From Lepidostoma basale (taxonomy: Eukaryota > Arthropoda > Insecta > Trichoptera > Lepidostomatidae), in NCBI GenBank assembly GCA_022606425.2, contig JAHDVF020000874.1, forward strand, positions 310,001 to 374,000: DNA of 64,000 bases, given 5' to 3'. Under the pieces are notes generated by a model that was not told where the DNA came from, searched no databases, and worked only from the letters and a program-made list of their open reading frames with translations. Shown one piece after another: positions 11,575 through 22,159 of the stretch; position 1 is the stretch's first letter; each line of letters begins with the position of its first letter. The position numbers and the translations under genes were made by a program.

Positions 11575-12115
11575 ACGATACAACAGCGTGTTTTCATTAT
11601 TGAACGATATCTAAAAAAAAATGAAAATTTGGCGGCTGCAGTTCGAAAATTTCATACAAAATATGTCGGAACAGTGTTTTAACTTCGTCAACTGTGAAGA
11701 GATTAATTGAAAAATTCAGGAAAACTGGATCAGTCGGAGACGCTAAACGCACTGGTCGTCCAAAAACAAGACGTTCAAATGTCAATATCGAAGAAGTGTG
11801 TGAGAGTGTTGGTGAAAATCCGTTTGTCTGTACTCTTTCGTTTTGGTGATCAAAATTGGCCTCCTTGATCGTGTAATTTAACACCATTAGATTTATTTTT
11901 ATAGCGTTATTTGAAATTAAGGGTCTATATCAACAAGCTCTCAACCATCCGTGCATTACAGGAGGAAATTAAACGCTGCATCAACGAAATTCAGACACAT
12001 TTTTGCAAAATGGTCATGAACATTATCGACAAAAGAGTGCGTATGTGCCAGCAAAGCCATGGAGGCCATTTGCCCAATGTGTTATTTCATAAATACCCCT
12101 TTACTATGTACTTCA
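11575..12115 (+). pseudogene. Transposase remnant (HTH + C-terminus, core deleted)
   Basis: Translation shows YDTTACFHY..ERYLKKNENLAAA near the start, IEKFRKTGSVGDAKRTGRPK with the following SNVNIEEVCESVGENP, then DQNWPP.SCNLTPLDLFL and IKRCINEIQTHFCK..VMNII. It has several stops and frame changes. In the family the HTH part binds the terminal repeats and the middle part carries the DDE/D catalytic residues; the latter is absent. It could not catalyse transposition. Confidence 0.8.
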
Positions 12116-12151
12116 TGATTCAATAAAAAAAACAATCTGAAGTGTGAAAAA

Positions 12152-12567
12152 CGTTAAAATCTGAACTCTGTATAACTGACAGCTTAAATACAAGAAAATC
12201 CACACTTCGCTCGGCGAACTCCGCGACAATAGGAAGATTAGTTGAGCCGAAGCGTTGCCCCAGTACAAATTTCGGGGATCGAGCGTTTGCGGTAGCCGGT
12301 CTATCAGCTTGGAACAATCTCCCTTCACATCTCAGATGCATAAATGATCCGACAGATTTCAGATCTAAACTGAAAACCCATCTCTTTTATATCTCATACC
12401 CAATTTAAACATTTATACTTTGTTTTACTATATTTTTTAACCGATCGGTTGATAAAAATTTAGATTTTTAGATTTCAAACACGTCTTAATGCGCCCTTGA
12501 GGTGATTACATCACAAAAACGGCGCTTTAAAAGTTAAATTATTATTATTATTATTATTATTATAAAA
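12152..12567 (+). mobile_element. 5'-truncated CR1/L2-like LINE nested in mariner
   Basis: Plus frame encodes a reverse-transcriptase C-terminus: RLVEPKRCPSTNFGDRAFAV, AGLSAWNNLPSHLR, DFRSKLKTHLF then a stop. The pattern RxFxVAGxxxWNxLPxxLR...F+xxLKTxLF is characteristic of CR1/L2-type and related LINEs. The 3' UTR includes the paired 'gcgccc..ggcgct' and the element ends in (ATT)8 at 12540-12563. Flanks 'gaaaaac' and 'aaaac' suit a short target duplication. It interrupts sequence continuous in mariner copy 2. Confidence 0.85.
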
Positions 12568-12619
12568 CTGTGTTTTCTATTTAATTAAAATCTTGCGTAA
12601 ATTCTGAGACACGCTATAT

Positions 12620-12990
12620 TAAAAGTAGTGTATATAAATTTCATACATAAGTATGATTAAATAAACTTTTGGCTTCAAGTGTCTTAGTCCACTAAATGTA
12701 TTGTATTAACTGTTTCTCTGCAAATAATCCCCGGGGAAAGAAGTCATTTAATTGTTCGCTCGGGTAACTTTAGCGGTAATTTTTATCGTCTATGCATTTA
12801 TATGCACAATTCCAGTCCACAGAGAAAACAGTACTCAGCGCTGTGGAGGCAGGAAGATAGCAGAATTAACACAGTTTATTCAATACTAAAAATACTGTAC
12901 AGAAGAAAATTAACAATTGTTAAAGGATGAGTAATCCTCTATTGCGAGATACGTAGTAAGCGCCATAAATTCTTGGCCTGATATAGAAAA
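12620..12990. other. No gene recognised
   Basis: AT-rich sequence without a long frame or recognised repeat. Confidence 0.45.
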
Positions 12991-13365
12991 CATAAACTTT
13001 GTAAGATATTTGCATACATTCAAAATGTTGTACAAAGAAACGGGTCCAAGTTAAAAAGCATAAAAATTGGAGAGCCATTTCCAGGCGTTGTCTAGCAATG
13101 TATGATAATTGCGTAGCCTTTCACATAAGTAGATTGAACAAAAATATGTGAAGTGTTCCTCAACATAGCAGCATATATACATCTTTCAAAAATTTGTCAG
13201 CCTCGGTGGTCGCAAGAAGGGTGGAATGGGAAATGTTGTATTACATAAAGCAATTGCTTAACGCAACCAATGACAGGTCATAAGTCCTGTAAACGCCTCG
13301 AACACCATATTCTGTTTCCAATAAACAATTTACGTCTTCGTCTTTATTGAGATACAATTAATCCC
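12990..13365 (-). repeat. Repeat family F, near-complete monomer
   Basis: Minus-strand unit running from 'gagatacaatt' complement (13365) through 'acttatgacctgtcattgg', 'cattccaccctt', 'tgttgaggaacacttcac', 'ggctacgcaattatc' to 'caacattttgaatg' complement (about 13010). It is a single unit of about 370 bp without a terminal palindrome. Confidence 0.75.
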
Positions 13366-13614
13366 TAAATATAATAATTTTATTTTTAAATATAATACAA
13401 TCTTACTTAACTTCAGTACATTAATTTGAACAATCAATTAATAAATTTTTACCCATGCAAAACGATCTAACGTTTTCCCCTCAAAGTGTCCTATTATAGC
13501 TCTTTGCAACTCACTAACGACCTTAATATGACGCCCCGTGCGGTTTTTTTAAAATATATATTTGTTTTCGTGCGGTAAACAAGAAAATAAATAATAATCA
13601 CTACTAGCCTCATG
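13366..13614. other. No gene recognised
   Basis: AT-rich; nothing identified between F and LINE B. Confidence 0.4.
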
Positions 13615-13965
13615 CATCAGGCCCATAATGACACACGGAATCGAAGAAGGAACAGACACTGACAGAACCAAACATCTCTTAAGAGTAGCAGAAATAAGAA
13701 CATTGCGAGATAGGATACCCAATGAAAAATTTCACGAATCCTGCAAAATTGAAGGCATAGTGAGATGGAGAAGGCAGAAAAGACGATTCTGGAGGGAAAA
13801 CATAGAGAGAATGGATCCAGCAAGAATTCCTAATATCGTGATGCACGAGACTCCAGAGGGCCGTCGACCACCAGGACGACCACCAAAGAGATGGAGCGAA
13901 GGCCGGTCGTCTTCATCACAGGAAAAAAGTTGATATCCTGCATAAACAGATCGCAAGATTTACAG
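13615..13965 (+). pseudogene. LINE B C-terminal tail
   Basis: Plus frame (13628-13933): MTHGIEEGTDTDRTKHLLRV, AEIRTLRDRIPNEKFHESCK, WRRQKRRFWRENIERMDPAR, MHETPEGRRPPGRPPKRW, then EGRSSSSQEKS. This is the tail downstream of the reverse transcriptase of a non-LTR element, with the W+xxxxRM...GRPPKRW signature. Compared with 30842-31240 the YG(I)EARADT segment is shortened. The element ends in GAA repeats that grade into a minisatellite. Confidence 0.85.
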
Positions 13966-14190
13966 TCGGACGAAGAAGAAGAAGAAAAAGAAGAAGAAGA
14001 CTATACAATGGATTCTCCAATTTTTCTACAATCTACAATCAGACGAAGAAGAAGAAGAAGAAGACTCCTAGCCATGCCAAGACTACACAATGGATTCTCC
14101 AATTTTTCTACAATCTACAATCAGACGAAGAAGAAGAAGACTCCTAGCCATGCCAAGACTATACAATGGATTCTCCAATTTTTGAAAACC
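13966..14190 (+). repeat. Minisatellite of LINE B tail, about 2.5 units
   Basis: The phrase 'ctatacaatggattctcc' starts at 14001, 14083 (ctacacaa) and 14159; spacing 82 then 76 bases. Each unit ends in a GAA run of different length followed by 'ctcctagccatgcc'. The 107-codon frame across it is a repeat artefact. Confidence 0.85.
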
Positions 14191-14199
14191 GCATTCCCA

Positions 14200-14850
14200 G
14201 ATGGCAGCTTGTAAAATGGCGGCAGTTTGCACGAGTGAATTGTTGTGCAATAATCGAACGCCTTTTCATATTTGATTTTCAAATATAACCCTTCAATTTA
14301 TCCAACAGTTTAACTATCCTCTTAAATATCAATGAGTAAAATGGCGTCATAATCCCAGAATAATGTGGCCACCACCTTTTTCGTCGATTGAACGACGTTC
14401 GCCTTTCTGGGACGAGCTTCATCGGGTCGCCACGATCCCATCAATTCCATCGATAAAACAGAACCATTGTTTAATATCCTGTGATAATGGACTCCAAAAT
14501 CGGTTTTGTAGTATACATGTTTAAAAATGTTGGTATACATGTTTAAAAACAAGAACGCATTCGATTCGACGTTGACGTTGTTGAGTAGAAAGAAGATGTG
14601 GTACCCATCTTGTACTAACCTTATTCATACCCAAATAGTCACAAAAAATTCGAAAAATACTTGTTTCACGAATATTAGACATCACTTCTAATTCCTTCAC
14701 TTTCAAACTGTGATCTTCTAATATCATTTCTTCAATAATTGAAATTTGTTGAGGCGTTATCATTTTAATTGCCAGATTGAAGCGCTCAACATCTTTTAGG
14801 AATCTTGTCTCGAAAAAAAATATTTTGTCCACTTTTATAGTGGAAAATTA
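14200..14850 (-). pseudogene. mariner transposase remnant, second lineage
   Basis: Minus-strand frames: LKDVERFNLAIKMITPQQIS, IIEEMILEDHSLKVKELE, then TSIFRIFCDYLGMNKVS and RWVPHLLSTQQRQRR, the second HTH and linker WVPHxL of mariner transposases; after a gap GSWRPDEARPRKANVVQSTK, KVVATLFWDYDAILLIDI, which matches the region around the second catalytic Asp in mariner proteins. The joint carries the direct repeat 'gtatacatgtttaaaaa' (14512 and 14534), a likely deletion junction. Non-functional. Confidence 0.8.
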
Positions 14851-15225
14851 AGGTGATAAGCTACCATATATGCCGTCTAAACGTTATTTAATTTGATAAG
14901 GTTTATGCCCTACTTTTGTTAAAAACGTAATGACCGAACGGCACTCAATTTTTGTTAGCTGAGACATTTACATGCACTAGTCACGTTGTCTGGCTGGCTA
15001 CTAAAAACTACTACTCTTCGAGCCGTCATATACATAGTGTAGGCTTCGCACATTTGCAACTATGCCGCAACGGAGTAAGAACACTATTCTACCTTTATCA
15101 AATCAAATCAGATTATTTCATCAACAGATATTACGAAATAAATTTTTAAGACATCTATTGAGAACAGGTAAAATACTTTATTGTGTATAGTATACTACCA
15201 GAAACGTATGAGAGATGGTTCAACA
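14851..15225. other. No gene recognised
   Basis: A 65-codon plus frame at 14952-15149 shows no motif. Nothing else seen. Confidence 0.4.
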
Positions 15226-15228
15226 TTA

Positions 15229-15720
15229 TCAAGACAGGATACTCTTCAGAATTAAGAGTATTTGCCTTCTGAACGTACTTTCACTAATATGAAAGACGTC
15301 GATCTCCGAGGAGACCGCGTCCAGCAGATTAATTGATCTTTCCACCGGTGTCACCAGAAGCAGGTTGGTTCTGGCGGCAGGTAGGTAAAACAATCTATGT
15401 TGTCGCTGTCGGAGATATCTATCAGGGACAAAAAGCCGAACACCCTCCAGCACGGCCGAGTTCTCGAAATGTCCCCTGATTAATCTAAAGAAATGGGTTA
15501 TGAGATGCCCATCTCTTCGAAGCTGCAGAGAGTTGGCCCCAAGCATTCCTAAAATAAACACTGTGGGATAGATCCACGGAGAGCTATCATACTCCCTCAT
15601 GTAGAGATACCTCAGATTTTTTTCTGAACCCTCTCCAGCATAACGGAATATCTCGCTTCGTGACAACTCCATATCACAGAACTACTTTCAAGGCTGCTTT
15701 ATAAGCCTGTTGGGCCGAGA
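15229..15720 (-). pseudogene. Jockey-like LINE C-terminal fragment
   Basis: A 147-codon minus frame contains LRYLYMREYDSSPWIYPTV, ANSLQLRRDGHLITHFFRLI, RGHFENSAVLEGVRLFVP, RYLRQRQHRLFYLPAARTNL, LLVTPVERSINLLDAVSSEI. The L.R....L..YF..L..G....P..L....L.VP...LR....F..P..RTN..+..P..R....LN pattern is that of the C-terminus of Jockey/CR1-group reverse transcriptases from insects. 5'-truncated; a single open stretch, so relatively young. Confidence 0.8.
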
Positions 15721-15959
15721 ATTTATGGCGCTTACCACGTAGTATTCGGAATAAATTGAAATTGCATAGAGAAAAGAAATATCTTTTGCACTATGTATTT
15801 AGTTTTATTCCACTTGATTTTTTATTTCGGCCCGCTGCATCTAAAATTCTTTTAAAAAGTACTATCATGAAATTTCAATTAAAAACATTAATATTTTAAA
15901 GTTGCATAGGTTTATAGTATTTCATTTCGTATCCTAACATAATAATTAAATACAACGTT

Positions 15960-16115
15960 GTATTTTCAATAAATACTTTCACGTTTTGTCTTTATTTTAA
16001 AAGCGAACGGTTTCGCCAGGCTCGCTGGCAGTCTGTCATGGCCAGCGAGCCTGGCGAAAACAGTCGCTGTCGAAATAAAGACAAAAGTGAAAGTATTTAA
16101 AAAACATCGCTTTAT
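15960..16115. repeat. Hammerhead-like family epsilon, palindromic pair
   Basis: Arms of about 60 bases meet near 16036: 'actttcacgttttgtctttatt' at 15976 pairs with 'aataaagacaaaagtgaaagt' at 16074-16095, and 'cgccaggctcgctggc' with 'gccagcgagcctggcg'. Both orientations contain stem II GCCAG..CTGGC and GAAA(A)C with CGTTC or AGTC after it. Neither copy retains a complete CUGNNGA, because the arms meet inside it. Confidence 0.7.
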
Positions 16116-16334
16116 TTAATTTTTATTTAAACATAATTAGAATTTATTTACACTCCCGTTACACATATATTTTCTTCTGTTAATTCACTTTTCTTATTTA
16201 ATTTAAAAAAGAAGCTTGTTTAATTGTTTTCACTCTCATTGTTTTTTAACTACCCCTAAAAGTACACAACCCATTTAATTAAGTATAAATTTCAAATGTC
16301 ACTATTGCCAACCATTTTGTATGAAAATGAAGCT

Positions 16335-16475
16335 TGGAGCTGGTAAAATACGGAAAAAGTAGGATAAATGCACAAAATTAGATCACGAAGAATGTGCAGG
16401 AAAACGATGTATGGTGTGTCTATCCTCTATTTCTACCCCTCCAGGGAACGCCGTAATAGTTAGTTACCTTCTCTG
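16335..16475 (+). pseudogene. LINE A tail fragment
   Basis: Plus text GSLELVKYGKSRINA, KIRSRRMCRKTMYGVS joined directly to the 3' end 'ctacccctccagggaacgcc' and 'gttagtta'. The GHMERM-GRPRKTW part is deleted. It lies tail to tail with the next LINE A copy. Confidence 0.6.
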
Positions 16476-16494
16476 CTCACCATCATGAAAATAA

Positions 16495-16910
16495 AACTAA
16501 CTACGTAACCAACCATCACGCCTTCTCCCTGAAGGGGTAGGCAGAAATAATGGACTGCCACACTTTTCTTTCCTGACATATTTCTGCCGCTTCCTCAACA
16601 TTCATACATCGTGTCATGCACGCGCGTCGATTTCTCTGACTCCGCACATGGCTGACATTCAATATTTGATTTATTTGATCGTGCCACGTTTTCCTCGGTC
16701 TTCCTCTATTTCTGGTTCTATTTACATCATTAACATATAATTTTTTACCATTATTTCTTCATTCATTCTTTCTATATGTCCAAACCATCTTAATGATCCT
16801 TTCATTATTTGGTTCTTGACACCATCATTCGCACCGCATTCACTTCCTATATTTTCATTCGACACTCTATCATACACAGAGTAACCACACATTCACATTA
16901 TGGAAATAAG
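16495..16910 (-). pseudogene. LINE A 3' fragment
   Basis: Minus strand: CGYSVYDRVSNENIGSE, CGANDGVKNQIMKGSLRWF, then RNRGRPRKTWHDQINQILN and RRACMTRCMNVEEAAEICQ, ending at (GTTA)n complement near 16497. A few frameshifts and a lost GHMERM segment near 16770. Confidence 0.8.
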
Positions 16911-17450
16911 GTGTAGTTAATTGATGTTGATATAACGTAGAGTAAAAATAAATCCCACACCTGTTTAAAAAAACACGAAGCGCTCTATTCGATTGAAAAA
17001 AATTGCGATATACAAACGGTGGAAAACTAAAAAATCCGATGATTGATGAAAATTTCGACGTTTTGTTTGAAAATAATTTAAACCGATTGGGGAGAAAATT
17101 GGATTACTTTCTGTTTGTGTTGGTAATGAAATGTTGTTTAATAAACTTCGTGTTTAATAAGCCTTCGAATAATTAATCACGAACCTAATTCGTAATGACA
17201 GTGAAGAAAGCGAAAATGCGAAACTTATCCACTTAAATGGCCCGAAACAAAACTTGTGTTTTAAAAACATAGTCGCTTTCATCTCACAACCAATTATGTC
17301 ATGCTAAATATAGTATTAATACATAATTTATACGAATGAAAAAGTCTGTTTTCTATAAATTTCATTATATTTTTATGGGAATGGCCTTGATAAGTTTTTA
17401 CAAAACGTTTCATAATGCTGAAGCAGTACGAAACATGTTATTTACATAAC
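16911..17450. other. No gene recognised
   Basis: AT-rich. 'gtacgaaacatgtt' near 17424 resembles the 3' half of a hammerhead-like unit, without an upstream core. Confidence 0.4.
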
Positions 17451-17452
17451 TA

Positions 17453-17605
17453 TAACGTGGCATAATGGTTAAAGCTCTGATTCACACAGTCGTTGGTCTG
17501 GTGTAGAATTCACGTGACAGTAAAATGGCGATAGATTGGCTATATATCACACGCCATGAGAATCAATATAATAGCTAAAATAAATTGTACGAGTACACAG
17601 TAATT
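17453..17605 (+). mobile_element. tRNA-derived SINE, internal deletion
   Basis: A-box part 'gtggcataatggttaaagc' is followed, after 'tctgattcacac', directly by the SINE body 'gttggtctggtgtagaattc', 'acgtgacagtaaaatggcg', 'gattggctatatatcac'. The B box and the second half of the tRNA-like head are deleted. Confidence 0.75.
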
Positions 17606-17799
17606 GGGTTCAATCGACCGTTTAATACAATCGAATGTATTTAAAAAAAAATATAATGACAAATTAATTGAAAAATAATTATTTCATATGGAGTTTTATC
17701 TAATACATCATTGTACAAGAAACATTTTTTTAAACTTATATTTGGTACACGGTAACACTTCTTGTAGCAGCTTAAAAATATACGTATTTAGGAAACCGT

Positions 17800-17880
17800 A
17801 TATGTTGTTAAAATTTTATTACATTTTATGGGATTGACATGTTTCGTCGTACTGAGGCATTTTATTTATGACTCGAAACA
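17800..17880 (-). ncRNA. Hammerhead-like fragment, family theta
   Basis: Minus strand has 'gacgaaacatgtc' followed by 'aatcccataaaatgtaataa', matching the 3' half of theta (GAAACATGTC then ATTCCCATAAAATATAATAAAA). The upstream UUGAUAA core is not present. Confidence 0.4.
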
Positions 17881-18149
17881 ATTTTCTAGATACTTTAAAG
17901 GATCTTACGGATCAAAATAAGTTTGACAATAATGATGCAATAATTGAGGTTACGAAAAGTATTAGAAAAATTAATTAATTAAAATGAAATAATCATTGCT
18001 CGTATAAACATGTTTCCTCAGCAGTTTTTGTGAATTCTTGTTTATTTATTTTTATTTGGTAAAACACCATTATAAATAATAATGTAAACGCGAATGTTTT
18101 CACTGTTTTACAAAGATTTTTATTAATTTATATAATATACAATATACAA

Positions 18150-18360
18150 ATATAAATACTTAATGTTTCTTTTTTATATACCTTGTATGCAACACACACT
18201 TTATGTTAAAAAAAAATTAAAAACCAAACATGTTTCGGACACACACGCCCTTCATAAGTGATTGTATATAAATAATAAAAATATTTAAAAAAAACACGAA
18301 TATTATTTTAATAAACTTCCGCAACACAAAGCTATGGCGAATATACAAGAAATATAAATA
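18150..18360 (-). ncRNA. Hammerhead-like motif, family beta (degenerate)
   Basis: Minus strand: CTTATGA (18252-18258, one change from CTGATGA), extra A, GGGC..GTCC stem II region, GAAAC, ATGTTT. The flanking 'cttccgcaacacaaagctat' block at 18308-18328 is the plus-strand sequence shared with 800-820 and 42880, so here the two family parts point in opposite directions. Confidence 0.45.
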
Positions 18361-18409
18361 CTCGTTGCAAATATATATCGCCTTGCGAGGGCATTTTCAA
18401 ACTCAGAGA

Positions 18410-18575
18410 CACGTCAGAGGCACATTAAAATAAATCAAATATTGAATGTCGGCCACGTGATGAGTCAGAGAAATCGACGCATGAATGTTTTAGAAGCGAG
18501 AGAAGTATGTCACGAAAGAATAGTGTGATAGCTCATTCATTCTGCATACCCCTTCAGAGAGACGGCGTGACGGTA
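18410..18575 (+). pseudogene. LINE A 3' end
   Basis: Plus text LKINQILNVGHVMSQRNRR, then MNVLEAREVCHER..HSFCIPLQRDGVT, ending 'gacggtaagttag'. The ACMTRC segment is deleted. Preceded by an eta-type phrase 'gccttgcgagggcattttc' at 18390. Confidence 0.7.
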
Positions 18576-19430
18576 AGTTAGTTTTTTTTATTAAAATCTT
18601 AATTCAAATACTCGTTTGTTTTTTCTTTTTGTATATATATTTTTATTTAAAATTGTTCTGGAAACAGTAGATACAATATGACTTCTTAAAGACTTAATGT
18701 AAGAGGTTCATAAGACAGAACGTTTTTATTCAATCGGATTGTATTTTCCAAGAAACACTTAATATTTTTTAGACTTTTATTTTATTTTGGGAAGAAATTT
18801 CTTAAAACCCATATAAATAAGAAACAAAACATTAAATTATACATAACATAGAAATAAAGAACCCGCAATCAAACCATGAAGGTCATATTACACCCTGTAA
18901 CTTCTCCGTCCGCATTTGTTACACAATATTCGAATACTGCGTATAAAAAGCAGTATTTTTCTGTATAAACAGACATTTATTTTTGCTTTCTGATAGAAAA
19001 ACACGTTCTTGAAACATCCGACAAGATGTCCATTCGCGGCTAATGGAAACTGACAGAAATCTCATTTGATCAGATCGGATAAAATTGGGTAATTGCACGT
19101 CAGTCTGCGGGGACCTTCTAGCTTCTAGTCCGTCTGGTAATGTGGAACATGTCATTACATCACGTATCTGCGTCACGTTACGTGACATGACCTGTCGTTG
19201 TGGGACATGATCAGTAATTTAATACTTTAAATAGACAATGATTTTATATTGATATATAACGTATTATTTTAAAATCAGTAATATTACAAATAAAAGAATT
19301 TATTTTAAATATGTCATCTGTAATCAATGTAAATTTCATTGTATTGCAAACAGAATGCTCATAAATAATTTTAATACCAATATTACATTTTTATTGAAAG
19401 TGAATGTATTACCACTGTGGAATTTCATTG
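18576..19430. other. No gene recognised
   Basis: An 89-codon minus frame at 18919-19188 has no recognised motif; base composition there is somewhat less AT-rich than the flanks. Nothing else assigned. Confidence 0.4.
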
Positions 19431-19469
19431 TAATACACTTTGGAAATTGAAAAGTCCACTAAAATATTC

Positions 19470-19513
19470 AATATCACGACATGTTTCGGAGAAGACCTCC
19501 ATCTTCAGATGTA
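19470..19513 (-). ncRNA. Hammerhead-like ribozyme motif, family gamma (complete core)
   Basis: Minus strand: CTGAAGA (complement of 19502-19508), extra T, stem II GGAG..CTCC with loop GTCTT, GAAA, stem III AC..GT with AT between, C17; predicted cleavage follows the base at 19478. Stem I is ACAT with GTGA (three pairs then a mismatch). Core residues of the hammerhead consensus (CUGANGA, GAAA, UH) are all present apart from one extra base before stem II. Family member at 55936 has a perfect stem I but a mutated GAAA. Best gamma candidate for activity. Confidence 0.6.
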
Positions 19514-19744
19514 AATATATAATAGAAAAATAAACAATGACTTATAAAAACGCATTTAATCGATACAATACAATAAAAAAACAACACATTTAAAAATAAA
19601 AACATGACCTGGACTAATTAATATTTTTAATTGAAATTTCTTGGTAAAAGTTCATTTAAATTAATGTTGTTAAGGCATACAATGTATATTTTTGTAATAT
19701 TTAGTTATATTTTATATGTATGCTATATAAACTGTAACGTGAAA

Positions 19745-20225
19745 TCATTTTATTTAATGTCGGTATTGTATTGGGGTTCGAATTGTCAGTAGGGTCGCGG
19801 CGAGTCACATCTTGCTGGAGGGTGTGATTCTATGAAATGCTGCGAAACGCCCAGTTGCATTCCACCGGCAACACTTCTGACTGGTCCAACTCGTTAGCGT
19901 CCCTGTCGCGAACCCCGGGCAATGGGGTCACACTCATAACCGTGTGATCACAGCAGATAACGAGGGGATGAAAGGCGAGTTTCTGGCGCCTCCAAACCAG
20001 ATCCAACCAGCTAAGGGAAGGTAACCCCGACAGAAAAATCCACCAGAGAAGGCAACGGGAAACCACTCTGGTGTCACTTTTTCCCAGGAATCACTAGGGC
20101 GAGAGTGAACAGGTATAACAAGAGTTCAGAACCTGTTCTTAATGGCGCAGGATAGAGATGCCTTTTCTGTAGTGATCGCCAACGTTGGGGGAACCTGACA
20201 CGGCACCGAAAGAAGGTTGTATATA
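19745..20225. repeat. GC-richer block, unclassified
   Basis: Distinctly richer in G and C than its surroundings; includes 'ggcaacgggaaaccactctg', a phrase I associate with untranslated parts of insect retroelements, but I cannot assign a class. Minus-strand 78-codon frame shows no domain. Confidence 0.4.
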
Positions 20226-20970
20226 TTGTCTATTGAAATAGAAAAATTATGTGTTTACTTCAATAGATGGAAAAACATCTGGGAGTTCACATCGCAAGAG
20301 CGAAACGTTTTTTTCCATAAAATATAATAAAATTTCTAGAAAACGAACGTTTTCATCAATATTAAAAACATAATCATATCGATAAATTTATATTTCAGAA
20401 TTATAAACATATTTCAACGTCACGTTTTAAGATGAGAACGAAACTTTGTAGCAAATTTTCCGACGAAGGCCGGAAACAACAACTTTGGAATTTGCGGAGT
20501 CTCATATATTATTCACCGGTCCGGGGAGACAATGAATGCACAATAAACCCTCCGAAAGCAGCAAGGAAGGGGGTGAGGGTTAAGCCTCTGATGCAATAAC
20601 TTCAGATTTCCCAATGGCTTGCGGTTCATCTCTTGGAGGTTTATCTACAGGGGATGCTGAAATATCGATTCCAGATTTTTAAATGAAATTAACCGGTTTA
20701 GTAGTTTCGCATAAATAATCATTGATGCCTAGCAATTCACATACGAGTATATCATTTAATTAATATCGTTGGATCTCGTTGTTTGATTGTTTATTTCACG
20801 GACGTTTTACGTAACTAATTTTATTTAAAACCAATATCTAGTCAACGTTTATATATTCGGCAATATACAAATAGATCAATCACATCTTTGTCAACGCGAT
20901 TTTATTATAAATATTAGTGTTTTTTTTTATAACCGTTAATGAAAAAACTTTGTTTTTGTATCACAATTGA
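20226..20970. other. No gene; theta-family flank near 20290-20350
   Basis: 20285-20350 reads 'catcgcaagagcgaaacg' then 'ccataaaatataataaaa' and 'agaaaacgaacgttttcatc', the downstream part of theta. No intact core. The rest is AT-rich without a recognised feature. Confidence 0.45.
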
Positions 20971-20974
20971 ATTT

Positions 20975-21026
20975 TATTTTACGACAGGTGTTTCATCAAC
21001 CAATGTTGACATCATCAGGTGTTACA
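20975..21026 (-). ncRNA. Hammerhead-like ribozyme motif, family alpha (complete core)
   Basis: Minus strand: CTGATGA (complement of 21012-21018), extra T, stem II GTCAAC-ATTG-GTTGAT (six pairs, closing G-U), GAAAC (complement of 20990-20994), ACCT, GTC with cleavage predicted after the base at 20983. Stem III is AC..GU. Stem I beyond the first two pairs (C-G, A-U) is weak. Core is intact except for the extra base before stem II. Confidence 0.55.
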
Positions 21027-21599
21027 ATAATATAAACTAACGTGCCGAAACACTATGTGTTTCGGCCAAAACAATGGACTATTATTTTATTGATAACTTA
21101 GAACATAATTTATCTTGAAATCATTATGCTTTATTCCCGCAAAGAGTAGGCAGTAAGTAGTAAGGCAATATACATTGAAACACGTAAACGATAATACGAC
21201 AGTTAAGACAAGACCCGTTTCATTTGGGTATTTACAAATTAGTCATAGCCGCATCCTATTAAGTCTATATATAATGTCATCTCGTTTAGAAGACGTTTAA
21301 ATACAGAAGAACTTCGAAGCTTCTCTATGGAACGTATAGATTTACTTCTGTCAATATAACTGTTTTACTGGATTATTGATAAATTCATTTTGCATACCCT
21401 TCCAGAACAAATGGCATGGTAGTTGGTAGTTTATTGTAATATACGAGTCTATTTTTCAACTTGGATAAAGATTTCAGGTTCTCAATTATTTGAAGAGTTT
21501 AAAATAAAGTTTTCATTTTATAAAACCCCCACAAAAAATTGATTACTTTAAATCGTTGGTTATTTTGTGAATTTATTTTATATCGTTGTATTTTGTATT

Positions 21600-21775
21600 T
21601 TTGTTTTGGATTTATTTTGTGGACGTTGGACGATCTAGGTGTGCACGGGAAATGTCTATTGGTGGTGATGAGGTTCGCAACTCATCACACCGCGTCTCCC
21701 GTGGGAACGAAAAGAGAAGGATGGAGTGCATTCATTCTGCTTACCCCTTTGGAAAAAGGTATGATAGTTAGTTAG
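21600..21775 (+). mobile_element. Hairpin-headed SINE-like element with LINE A tail
   Basis: 'gcacgggaaatgtctattgg' pairs with 'accgcgtctcccgtg' downstream; then 'aaaagagaaggatggagtgc' and the LINE A terminus, here shortened to 'attcattctgcttacccc' and 'tatgatagttagttag'. Same composition as the copy at 3740. Confidence 0.7.
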
Positions 21776-21849
21776 TTTGTTAGATTATATGTATGTTATA
21801 ATACATAGGTTATGAAAAAATATGCATATTTTTTAAATTATTTCATAAT

Positions 21850-22150
21850 GTACAGGTATACCTTCTTCTTCGTTGGCGATCACTGCAGCAAAGTCATCTC
21901 TGTCCTGCGCAACTTGGAACAGTTTCTGAATTCTTGTCATTGTAGTCCACTATTTTATGTTCCGCAGCCAGGACAACTGTCTTCTACCAACTCCCCGACG
22001 TCCCTCCACTTTAGCTAAATATCAGTCGAAGGAGGCGGTATTTTTCTCCCCCTAGTACATGACTCAAATATGAGACCTTTCTAACTTTCACACTCGACAA
22101 CAGCTCTCTATTGGCTCGAACTCTCTGTAGTTCGTCTGCATTATTGACCC
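21850..22150 (-). pseudogene. LINE C C-terminal fragment
   Basis: Minus frame: NADELQRVRANRELLSSVKV, RKVSYLSHVLGGEKYRLL, then after a frame change GRRQLSWLRNMK-type text and EFRNCSKLRRTEMTLLQ. The R+V.YL.HV++GEKY.LL..I pattern is a common post-RT tail in insect non-LTR elements. It ends in GAAGAAGAAGG at about 21858-21868. Confidence 0.65.
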
Positions 22151-22159
22151 TGATAATAT

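Larger units (their letters stand above)
11453..12614 (+). mobile_element. Internally deleted Tc1/mariner-type element, copy 1
   Basis: The left end 'ggatgtcaaaataaacgcaag' and the complement of the right end (12581-12614, 'gcgtgtctcagaatttacgcaag' type) form a terminal inverted repeat; a TA follows at 12615. The coding part joins an N-terminal helix-turn-helix region (IEKFRKTGSVGDAKRTGRPK) to a C-terminal region (NLTPLDLFL, then YINKLSTIRALQEEIKRCIN, GGHLPNVLFH), skipping the central catalytic domain. The first two acidic catalytic residues of the DDE/D triad are therefore missing. The copy at 52655-53359 has the same junction. A LINE is nested at 12152-12567. Confidence 0.85.

Noticed and set aside
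13891..14214. 107-codon frame with Arg/Glu-rich repeats
   Set aside because: Encoded by the LINE B GAA tail and minisatellite.
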